From: an uncultured Schlesneria sp.
Lineage (GTDB): Bacteria; Planctomycetota; Planctomycetia; Planctomycetales; Planctomycetaceae
Length of the DNA stretch: 47,788 nucleotides
NCBI GenBank assembly: GCA_903858935.1
Contig: CAIOKO010000171.1
Coordinates: 1 to 47,788 of the forward strand
Direction of reading: 5' to 3'
The notes below the pieces were generated by a model. It searched no databases. It worked only from the letters and a program-made list of their open reading frames with translations, and had not been told where the DNA came from. The first letter of the stretch is position 1. Every line of letters begins with the position of its first letter. The position numbers and the translations under genes were made by a program. Below are positions 1 through 7,303 of the stretch, one piece after another.

Positions 1-140
1 ATCAAGACTTTGAACAGAAGGTCACGAAGATCACGAAGGGAAGAAAATCAGGATTAACATTCTGGTCTTTACCCTTGGTTTCGTGGATCGAAAGGTACAG
101 ATATCGATCCGCTCGGGCGAAGGAAATGTGAAGATGTTTT

Positions 141-266
141 GCCACAGATTAACAAAGAGTCACACGGATAAATGCAAAACTGGAAGATACCGGCAACGGG
201 GTCTTTCAAATGTATTTCATAAGGTTTGCTCGTCTTTATCTGTGTGTTTCTGTGTGCATCTGTGGC
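141..266. repeat. Imperfect inverted repeat, about 32-bp arms
   Basis: The left arm (141-172, beginning gccacagatt) and the right arm (235-266, ending catctgtggc) are near reverse complements, matching at about 26 of 32 positions, with about 62 bases between them. The arms could form a long hairpin. It resembles a MITE or REP-type intergenic element, but I see no target-site duplication. Confidence 0.6.
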
Positions 267-711
267 TGAACTCTTTTGAATTTCAGGTAAGGGCCAGGGA
301 CGAGAGTGTGTGGAACTTTGGCGAACTCGGTCAAGTTCAGACCCTCGCAGACCCTACGAAACATGGAACTTGGCCAACTCTGCCAACTTGGCCAAGTTTT
401 TCTGAACTTCGGTGAGATGACGGAATGAAGACGATTTAAAAGTTTAAACAGAAGGGAACGAAGGTCACGAAGTGAAGAAAATCAGGATTAACATCCTGGG
501 GTCGTCTGGACCGGCTGAGAGATTCAGCCAGAGCCAGGGATGAGAAGGGGCCGAGCAATCGTGAACTTGACCAAGTGTGAAGCCCTCGCAAACCCTATAA
601 AAAATGGAAGATGGCCAACTCTGCCAAGTTGGTCAACTATCTTTCGAGATTCCGAGAGGTAACTGAATGACGAGGGGTCGCGGTCGCGAACTGAAGGCAA
701 CGCGTGATTCG

Positions 712-759
712 CGAAGCGGAGCTTCGAAGAGGGGCGTTACCAAGCTGGAGCTTGGTAAC
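712..759. repeat. Two adjacent short palindromes, REP-like
   Basis: The first is cgaagc-gga-gcttcg (712-726). The second is gttaccaagct-gg-agcttggtaac (736-759), a perfect 11-bp inverted repeat with a 2-base centre. Such compact palindromes are typical of dispersed REP elements. Lying downstream of the minus-strand LysM gene, the second could also act as a 3' hairpin, although no clean U-run follows. Confidence 0.7.
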
Positions 760-831
760 GAGAGAACGAGAGAACGAGAGAACAAGAGAACAAGAGAACA
801 AGAGAACAAGAGAACGAGAGAACGAGAGAAC
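760..831. repeat. Octamer tandem array (RAGAGAAC)x9
   Basis: Nine perfect head-to-tail copies of an 8-bp unit. Units 1-3 and 8-9 are gagagaac and units 4-7 are aagagaac. The plus strand is almost all purine, with one C per unit. The array directly follows the palindrome at 736-759. A period of 8 is not a multiple of three, so all frames give low-complexity peptides; it is not coding. Confidence 0.85.
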
Positions 832-885
832 GAGAACGACGCCCTTCGCTTGCGCGTCGGGCTGACGAATAAATCCAGGCGGCAA

Positions 886-1821
886 TTAATCGGATGATTT
901 CTCACCGGATAAGTCGCTGTTGCGTGCTTGGGGTCGACTGGGCATGAGAAATCTTCGCGACGGTAGAAATTTTCTGGCTGGCTCAGTCATGCCATCGCGC
1001 GGTGCGTCGGCCGGGGTTTGAGTCGTCGGTTGCAGTGTCCGCCTGTTTTGTCGAACTGATTCGACGCCGTCAACCGGATCATCAATCACGGCAGGGGACC
1101 TGTCAGCATTTTGTGTATCGATAAGATCTGCCGATCTTGATTTGCTCTGCGTCGGTTTTGACGTTGATTCGCTTCTTGTTTGAGGAATGCGAAGAGTCAT
1201 ACCGGATTTCAGGTCGTTGACATCATTCAACTGATCCTGATTGGCTTCGAAAAGTTCACGAAAGCGATTGGGATTGCCAAGTCGTTTCGCAGCGATGGAC
1301 GAAAGCGTTTCTCCCTTTTGTACAACGTAAGTCGACCCCTCGTCGGAGGCAACATCTGATGTACGACGGGTGCCAGCATTCGGAGTTGAAGTCTCGTTTT
1401 TCCGAGTCTTGTCTGGAGAATTTGCATGATCACTCGGAACCGAAATCGGATCGAGTTCTTCAATATCACTATCAGCATCAGAAAGGCTCGCCCGTGGCTT
1501 GCGTTGACCGGCGGATTTCCTGCCTCCGACGGAGTCTGTGGGACTCCAGAACGAACCACCGTGGTCTTCATCGACGTCTTCCGCTTCAGACTGACGATCG
1601 GCGACGGTTCGCGTCCGTGCCCTGTCTGCGGCTTCGACGGTCTCGATTCCCTTCAGATACGGGCGTGTTGTCCGTTCCGCAATACGATCGTCGAGTTCCT
1701 GAGCATGTTTCAGGCGAGGTGCATTTGAGACATCCACCGTCTCGTTTCTAAAAAAGAAGGCTGCACATGCCCCGATGAGGAGCACGGCAAGTGCTAAGCC
1801 GATTCGTTGATCCTGGTGCAT
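886..1821 (-). CDS. Membrane-anchored LysM-domain protein
   Basis: A 311-residue protein with an N-terminal membrane anchor (about residues 7-24), a long polar, low-complexity linker, and one LysM module at about residues 164-214. The module begins TYVVQKGETLSSIAAKRLG and ends MTLRIPQ. LysM modules bind N-acetylglucosamine glycans such as peptidoglycan, so a cell-envelope role is likely. The start at 1821 is chosen because GGGAG stands about 8 bases upstream and the membrane segment then begins at once; an ATG 39 bases further upstream lacks both. A Ser/Thr/Pro-rich C-terminal tail follows the LysM. No enzyme domain is visible. It is separated from the next minus-strand gene by 185 bp and is probably transcribed alone. 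Confidence 0.85.
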   Translation of the reverse strand: MHQDQRIGLALAVLLIGACAAFFFRNETVDVSNAPRLKHAQELDDRIAERTTRPYLKGIETVEAADRARTRTVADRQSEAEDVDEDHGGSFWSPTDSVGGRKSAGQRKPRASLSDADSDIEELDPISVPSDHANSPDKTRKNETSTPNAGTRRTSDVASDEGSTYVVQKGETLSSIAAKRLGNPNRFRELFEANQDQLNDVNDLKSGMTLRIPQTRSESTSKPTQSKSRSADLIDTQNADRSPAVIDDPVDGVESVRQNRRTLQPTTQTPADAPRDGMTEPARKFLPSRRFLMPSRPQARNSDLSGEKSSD

Positions 1822-2006
1822 CCTGATCTCCCGAAAATGATCCCTATTCAAGACAAACATGGATCACGCCGGTGCGTCGTGCATTCAGAACTTGCCAAAA
1901 ACATTTTGTTAATCGTTGATCGCGGCCATCTTTTGATCGATATGCCGTTTACGCGGGAAATGCCAGACCCGCCAGAAATTCAGCCTGTAACGAATCTGCT
2001 GGCGTT

Positions 2007-4421
2007 TCACGTTGTTTTGCCGGCTGCAACTTCGCGCCGTTCAGGTTCTTTTGTTGGCGTTTGGCTGGGTGCTGGGAATACGTTGCGGGGGTTTAGAGCG
2101 TCTGCCGGTTTGGGTTGTTCGAGCGGCTGCGGCTCTTTGGGGAGTTCAATCCGTTCCGGGTACAAGACCCGTTTGGCTTCGGAGAGGAGGAAGTCGACGT
2201 TCATAAAGGGTTCCGGCCCGCTATCGTGCCAGCGGATTTTGCCTTGGCCATCGATCAAGACCGTTGCGTGCAATGGCGTTGATTCAAAGTCGTCGAATGC
2301 CTGGTAACGCTTAAATGTTTCCATGGTTGAATCAGACAGGATCTGGAATGGGAATTGACCGTCCGCGTTGTAGTTTTGCAATGATTTTTTCAGATCTAAA
2401 ACACTGTCGGAACTGATCGCGACCAAACTGATTCCCGCGTCGGAGAACTCTTTTTGCTTCGAGGTAAAGGCTTTTAGCTGTTCGACACAATGCAGGCAGC
2501 CAAATCCCAAATAGAAGATGGCCACGACCGGTTTGCCACGATAATCGGTCAACGCATGCAGTTGTTCGTTGGCCTCGGGGAGTGACCAATCTGGAGCGGT
2601 CCCAGGCTGCCAGGTGAATGGGCCGAGCGTCGACAAGTCCGGGAGTTCAGCCGAATTGCGTGCGATTGGTTTTGGCAAACGCCAATCGTTTCCAAAGCCA
2701 AATTCGATCGCGATTGGCTGCAGTTGTGCGAAAGGAGGTATATCGAGATCAATTGCGCCAGAAATTTCTCGTAGCGTCTGGAAGGTCTTTTTGGCGTCTT
2801 CCTTATTTCCTTGTCGATACTGCATGCTGACGAGGGCGGCGAGTGGTCGGACCTGGTTTTTGTTTTTCTCAACCCAGTTGCGCAGTCGTTTCAGCGACGG
2901 TTCCTGTTTACCGGCCTGCAGTTCAACATCCGCCAGGAAGGATTCATCAACATCATGAGCCTTGACCAGTCGATCGAGTGCTTCGGCGGGCTTCCCTTCG
3001 GACAGCAGGACATATCCCTGCAATTCGTCGACGGCTCGTTCGAGGGCACGGATTCGTTCGGATGTAGGCTGTGTTGCCTGGGTTCGCTTTGTTTCGATGG
3101 CCTTGGCGTCATTCCCTTCGAAGCGAGCCTTTGCAACCGCATCGTCTGCTGCATTTTCTGACTGGTGTTTGAGCGCTGCCAGACGGCGTTCAAGAATGGC
3201 GAGCTGGACACGCCCATTTGCTGCGTCATTTCGACGAAAATAGGCACGACCGAGATGGCGAAAGTACTTGATTTGCTCAACTTCATCAGCCGTCGGGCCA
3301 AGGACCTGCGTTTGAGCGTCAGCAATCAACGAATCCCATAATTCGAATTGAGAGTAAATCTGAAACAGCCTTAACCGACCGAAATGCGCACTTTTCCCGC
3401 CAGGAAACACGTTGAACTTCGGATGCTGCGGCAACTCGATTGTGTTTCTGGCCAATGTGACCGCATCGTGAACCCGACCCAGATACTGCAGGTTTTTGAC
3501 AAGCCATTCATTGTTGTGAGCGAAGTTGTGGATTCGATCCGGAAAAATGCCATCGCGCATCATGTAAGCATGATCTGTTCTGGCCGAGGCTTCCTGGTGC
3601 CAGACGGCATCAAAATACAGGTTCAAATCGCTATAGGTGTGGCCCGACATATGCCACATATGTGCAATTCCCGGTGCCGAAAGTCCGCACCTTTCGGCAG
3701 AATTGACGGCCATGGTGGCCTTGTCATTATCCCACAGATGAACTCGATAATGATGCACGGGGTGAAAGGGGTTTACGGCCAGCACGTCGTTGATCAATGC
3801 GTCAGTCGCAAAGTAACCGGGGATTTCGAGGTCACCGCGATTCTGCCAGAGTGCCAGGCCGAGCATCGCTTTCGCTTCAAGATCATCAGGAAACTTGTAA
3901 AGAATCTCTTCCAGGGCGTTAACATAGTTGCGGGCGCGATCCTTTTTCTTTTTTTCGTTACTTGTGTCCGCCTTGTACCACGCATCGAGGGCGTCAATAT
4001 ATTTCCGCTCGCGATCGGTCGATTTCTCTTTCCGCTTGACTGCTTCCGCGATGAACCCTTTCGCCCTTTTTTCGTTATTCGTATTGGCGAGCGCCATCCC
4101 GTAATAAGTCATGGCGCAATCGGGATCGAGCATTGCGGCCTGACGAAAAGATCGTTCGGCTTCGAAGTACCAGAAGCCGTGCAACTGTCCAATACCCTGA
4201 TTAAAAAACTGTTGAACTCGTGGAACTTTGGTCGTGACAGGGAAGGTGACGCGTCCCGTCGTGCCGAGAAGAGATGGAGCACGACGCGGACCTTCATCGA
4301 AGGTCTCACCATGCATCGAGTGCCCTGGGCTGATGACGTTTTCAGGGCTAAGGGCGCTGGAAGGCTCAGCGGGGTCTGCGGCCAGCAATGCCGCAGTCAG
4401 TATCAGCAGAAGGTGGGACAT
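2007..4421 (-). CDS. TPR protein with C-terminal redoxin (AhpC/TSA-like) domain
   Basis: 804 residues with an N-terminal signal peptide (MSHLLLILTAALLAAD). A long helical TPR-type region follows; its first part (QQFFNQGIGQLHGFWYFEAE, then AAMLDPDCAMTYYGMALA) is typical of a planctomycete/Bacteroidetes family of exported TPR proteins. From about residue 600 there is a thioredoxin-fold domain with a CLHC pair at C642 and C645 after a beta strand (VVAIFYLGFG). The fold and cysteines suggest a periplasmic thiol-disulfide or peroxide-type redox role; the substrate is unknown. The C-terminal tail is Pro/Glu-rich. The start lies 22 bp after the stop of the TlpA-like gene, so the two are probably one transcript. 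No clear ribosome-binding site is visible before the ATG. Confidence 0.85.
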   Translation of the reverse strand: MSHLLLILTAALLAADPAEPSSALSPENVISPGHSMHGETFDEGPRRAPSLLGTTGRVTFPVTTKVPRVQQFFNQGIGQLHGFWYFEAERSFRQAAMLDPDCAMTYYGMALANTNNEKRAKGFIAEAVKRKEKSTDRERKYIDALDAWYKADTSNEKKKKDRARNYVNALEEILYKFPDDLEAKAMLGLALWQNRGDLEIPGYFATDALINDVLAVNPFHPVHHYRVHLWDNDKATMAVNSAERCGLSAPGIAHMWHMSGHTYSDLNLYFDAVWHQEASARTDHAYMMRDGIFPDRIHNFAHNNEWLVKNLQYLGRVHDAVTLARNTIELPQHPKFNVFPGGKSAHFGRLRLFQIYSQFELWDSLIADAQTQVLGPTADEVEQIKYFRHLGRAYFRRNDAANGRVQLAILERRLAALKHQSENAADDAVAKARFEGNDAKAIETKRTQATQPTSERIRALERAVDELQGYVLLSEGKPAEALDRLVKAHDVDESFLADVELQAGKQEPSLKRLRNWVEKNKNQVRPLAALVSMQYRQGNKEDAKKTFQTLREISGAIDLDIPPFAQLQPIAIEFGFGNDWRLPKPIARNSAELPDLSTLGPFTWQPGTAPDWSLPEANEQLHALTDYRGKPVVAIFYLGFGCLHCVEQLKAFTSKQKEFSDAGISLVAISSDSVLDLKKSLQNYNADGQFPFQILSDSTMETFKRYQAFDDFESTPLHATVLIDGQGKIRWHDSGPEPFMNVDFLLSEAKRVLYPERIELPKEPQPLEQPKPADALNPRNVFPAPSQTPTKEPERREVAAGKTT

Positions 4422-4443
4422 TATGAAAATCCAGCAGTTCGGG

Positions 4444-5616
4444 TCACTCGGTTGTTTCGAGCAATTGATTCAGAAGTCTTTGCAGTTCTTCACCGCGTGC
4501 AAATGTTGAAACGACTTTACCGTCTCGATCAACAAGGAACGCCGTGGGGATCGACGAAATATTGTATCGATTAGACAGGGTCTCTTGTCTGCCTTGTTTT
4601 GTTCGAGGGGTATTGTCGACGATCTGAACCCAGGGAAGCGATCGCTGTCGGACGAAACTTTCCAAGGCTTTACGATCATTGTCGAGACTGACCGCGACAA
4701 CATCGAAACCCTTTTTATGAAATTTGTTATAAGTCGCCTGAATGTTTGGCATATCCGCCACGCATGGACCACACCAGGTTGCCCAGAAGTCGACAAGCAC
4801 CACTTTGCCCCGGTAGGACTCCCAGTCAAAGTCATCGCCGCTGAGCAACTTTCCATCCAATTCGAGTTTGGAACCCGGCAGCCGTATCCGATTAGACTGG
4901 CCACGAAATTGAGTCGCATACGCTTTGGTTTTCCGTTCGGCCTTAGATTCTAAAAGGGCATCTGCCAATCGTTCATACAGTGACGCGGCGGAATCAGAAT
5001 CGCCAGCATTCAAGAATTGAGTTGCCACAAATTGCACATCGCTAATTTTCTCATTTGTGAAGTTTGCTTCCTGGGTTCGACGGATGGCCTCGTCAGCAAG
5101 TTGCGTCCGTTCGGCGGTCGACATGGAATTCAGCATAAGAGATCTCGCAACAACGAGGTATTCGTTTGCGACCTCAGCCACAATCGGGCGTTTGTCATTT
5201 CTCAGACGCTCAACTTCTGCGAGTGCCTTTTCGGATGCTGCACCGTCTCCCGTTGCCAGCAAGATCGTCCCCATCAGTTTTTTCGAAACGATTTCCTTGA
5301 GCGTTTTGTCATCGGATGGTTGAGCGAGAATCTTATTTCCGGCTCGGATGATTGCCTTTTGAGTTTTCACCATGTGATCGAACTGTTCGTTCGGATGAGA
5401 AAACTGAGGTCGACGTTGCTCGAGTTCATTCACGAAGGCCAGAATTTTCGCCGGGCTTCCATTCGGAACTCGGTAATTTGGATCGTTTTCTTCGGCCTCG
5501 GCGGAGTCGGTCGTCGTTCCTGACTGATTTCCACATCCCGAGGTTCCAATTGCAAAGAACAGGACAACGAAAATCATGCTCGTCATCAAATGAAAACAAC
5601 CTGAATGACGCAGCAC
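4444..5616 (-). CDS. TlpA-like thioredoxin lipoprotein
   Basis: 390 residues. The start is set at the GTG at 5616 because AGGAG lies 7 bases upstream and the product then opens with a signal sequence ending in GTSGC, a lipobox-like site; an ATG at 5679 would add 21 residues that spoil the signal. The middle is helical and TPR-like. The C-terminal third is a TlpA/ResA-type thioredoxin domain with FWATWCGPC (C282, C285) and a cis-Pro region (SSIPTAFLVDRDGKVV). Expected role: an envelope-anchored thiol-disulfide oxidoreductase. It lies between the isomerase-like gene (66 bp upstream) and the TPR-redoxin gene (22 bp downstream), all on the same strand, suggesting an operon. Two different redoxin proteins in tandem hint at a shared redox function. 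Confidence 0.88.
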   Translation of the reverse strand: MLRHSGCFHLMTSMIFVVLFFAIGTSGCGNQSGTTTDSAEAEENDPNYRVPNGSPAKILAFVNELEQRRPQFSHPNEQFDHMVKTQKAIIRAGNKILAQPSDDKTLKEIVSKKLMGTILLATGDGAASEKALAEVERLRNDKRPIVAEVANEYLVVARSLMLNSMSTAERTQLADEAIRRTQEANFTNEKISDVQFVATQFLNAGDSDSAASLYERLADALLESKAERKTKAYATQFRGQSNRIRLPGSKLELDGKLLSGDDFDWESYRGKVVLVDFWATWCGPCVADMPNIQATYNKFHKKGFDVVAVSLDNDRKALESFVRQRSLPWVQIVDNTPRTKQGRQETLSNRYNISSIPTAFLVDRDGKVVSTFARGEELQRLLNQLLETTE

Positions 5617-5682
5617 AAATGGTCTCCTAATATTGAATCTTTTTGAGGATTTCCAGCCCGGCGATGGCGATACCAGCATTAA

Positions 5683-6642
5683 TTACGCCGAAATCAGTTC
5701 CCGCATTCGCTTCAGGTGTCGTGGAATCGCCACGAACGGGTCTTCTTCGGACTCGTATTCGAGAACCAGGAAGCCGCGGTAATGTGCATCTTTCAAAATC
5801 TTGACGACTCGAGCGAGATCGGCCAGTTCCTTTTTACCCCCTGCAAATACATCCACTTTAATTTGAGAATTGATGGCGTAAGGGGCGATTTTTTCTAACT
5901 CGGCATAGGGATCATCGACCCGGAAATTGCCACCATCAAAATTAACACCGAACCAGGGAGACGGTTTGACACCTTTGATAATCTTGAGCATTTGTTCGGC
6001 TGTCGCGGTGATCCCGCCATGGTTTTCGAGAGCCAGGCTGACACCCTTAGTCGCGGCGTATTCGAGTGACTGGTTGATTCCGTCAATACACCGTTCACGG
6101 GCGACGTCCTCAGAATCACCTTTGGGTACATTTCCAGCAAAAATGCGAATGACTGGTGCACCTAAAGCGGCGGAATGGTCAATCCATTCACGGCACATCT
6201 TGAGATTTTCCTGGCGAGCTTCACCTTCCGGCAGGCAGAAATCGTTACCGATTGCCGTCCCCGAGATATCCAGGCCGAGTCGGAATGTCCGCTCTTTGAT
6301 GCTCATTAAATAGTCGTTGGTGATCTCTTTCGGAAAGTAGTAAGCGGTTAATTCGGTTCCATCGAGATTCTGTTCAGCGCAAAAGTCGATAAATTTCTCG
6401 AGCGTATACTTTGCCGTCGCGAGCTGTTCCGGGGTTCCACGCCTTGTCAGAATACGACTGAACGAATAGGCCGCCAGACCCAGTTTCATATGAGATTTGC
6501 CGTTTCGCTGCGGAGGTTCCGCCGCCCGTAATTGATTCGAGATCAGGCCAGCACCGATGCCACTGATCGCACTCAGCCCAATCAGGCTCTGATTGATAAA
6601 ATCTCGACGAGTCGACACGTCGGGCAATTGATTCAGAGACAT
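5683..6642 (-). CDS. Tat-exported sugar phosphate isomerase/epimerase-like TIM barrel
   Basis: 319 residues. The ATG at 6642 follows AAGAGGAAAACGA, a good ribosome-binding site. The N-terminus has a twin-arginine signal (STRRDFINQSLIGLSAISG) and an Ala site near LRAAEPP, so export is likely. The mature part is a xylose-isomerase-like TIM barrel (AP_endonuc_2 type): strands such as LGLAAYSF, DGTELTAYYF, IRIFAGN, VSLALENHGG and WFGVNFDGGN carry the usual metal-ligand Glu, Asp and His residues. Planctomycetes encode many such proteins; the substrate cannot be read from sequence. It is probably the first gene of the three-gene set that continues into two redoxin genes. The 148 bp before it separate it from a divergent small gene. 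Confidence 0.88.
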   Translation of the reverse strand: MSLNQLPDVSTRRDFINQSLIGLSAISGIGAGLISNQLRAAEPPQRNGKSHMKLGLAAYSFSRILTRRGTPEQLATAKYTLEKFIDFCAEQNLDGTELTAYYFPKEITNDYLMSIKERTFRLGLDISGTAIGNDFCLPEGEARQENLKMCREWIDHSAALGAPVIRIFAGNVPKGDSEDVARERCIDGINQSLEYAATKGVSLALENHGGITATAEQMLKIIKGVKPSPWFGVNFDGGNFRVDDPYAELEKIAPYAINSQIKVDVFAGGKKELADLARVVKILKDAHYRGFLVLEYESEEDPFVAIPRHLKRMRELISA

Positions 6643-6790
6643 TCGTTTTCCTCTTGCCGTTTTGGTACGAAGCCGACCCGCTATCAGGTCGTTAGCTGAT
6701 GAGATGCAATTGTACGCGGGCCGTACCATTTTGTATCGTTCGCACGTTGATTTCTTGAAGCAACATAATTCGCAATGAGCCTTGACGAAA

Positions 6791-6970
6791 ATGAAAATCC
6801 CAGAAATGCCGTCTGACAGCGAAGAACCTGAAACCGAAAAACGGGAGACCAGCCCACGGGTACCCGCATGTCCCGTTTGCGGAGGTTCGCTGACTGAAAT
6901 ACGAGCCAAATTGCAATGCGTGCGTTGCCACACGATTTGTGAAACATGCTGCGAGGGAGGTCGGGGGTAA
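6791..6970 (+). CDS. Small Cys-rich protein (zinc-ribbon-like)
   Basis: A 59-residue protein (62 if it starts at the TTG at 6782). After an acidic N-terminal stretch it has CPVCGG, then CVRC, HTICETCC and a glycine-rich end. The paired Cys-x2-Cys motifs suggest a zinc or Fe-S binding knuckle. I recall similarly short proteins with this cysteine pattern in other planctomycetes, but no function is known to me. It is divergent from the isomerase gene. No strong ribosome-binding site is visible, so the start is uncertain. Confidence 0.65.
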   Translation: MKIPEMPSDSEEPETEKRETSPRVPACPVCGGSLTEIRAKLQCVRCHTICETCCEGGRG

Positions 6971-7303
6971 AGCGAGTTCTTTTTTCGTGGTCAATACGTG
7001 TGCATTCGGAGGTCGCATTTCGTGCGTCGCCGAAAGAATTCGGTGAGGGGGGCGAGTGTGAAGCGCATACGACTTCCTAATGAGGCATCACGATGTGCTG
7101 AGTAATCAACGCTGCCATTGTCTGGTGGGGCAATCTGGTTCGCAGTTAAAGAAAGTTCACGCCTTTTCTGGATGTTCTCTGGTGCTTTCGTGACTGTGGC
7201 ACGTTTTTATGAGGAATCCGATACTCGGCCCTCGCCTGTTGGCTCAGCTTATGGGAAGATTACAAATGCCTCGGTCAGGCCACATTGCCTGAGGACCGAG
7301 TGC
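6971..7303. other. Intergenic region before the FtsX permease
   Basis: No gene is evident. The frame of the permease stays open back to 7118, but that stretch does not look like permease sequence. An imperfect hairpin (7270-7280 with 7287-7300: ctcggt/accgag and caggc/gcctg) sits just before the proposed GTG start and contains the GAGG that could serve as its ribosome-binding site. It might therefore affect translation; this is inference. Confidence 0.45.

Larger units (their letters stand above)
1..885. other. Gene-free, repeat-rich stretch
   Basis: I see no credible gene here. Short reading frames exist on both strands, but those at 633-905 are translations of the octamer repeat and the one at 83-415 is composition-driven. 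Roughly 4-65 and 286-427 recur in degenerate form at 431-500 and 521-670, including the shared text aagaaaatcaggattaaca and gccaactctgccaa. An inverted repeat (141-266), a short palindrome (736-759) and an octamer array (760-831) are listed separately. Confidence 0.7.

Noticed and set aside
83-415. 110-codon plus-strand frame in the left repeat region
   Set aside because: No ribosome-binding site, no family resemblance, and it runs through the inverted repeat and the degenerate duplication.
760-831. Possible CRISPR array
   Set aside because: The repeats are contiguous 8-mers without spacers, and no cas gene is present.
633-905. Overlapping frames on both strands with repeated SRSLVLLFS or RERENKRT text
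   Set aside because: They are translations of the octamer tandem array in several frames.
3384-4574. 396-codon plus-strand frame
   Set aside because: It is the antisense shadow of the TPR-redoxin gene; the minus strand shows signal peptide, TPR and CLHC motifs.
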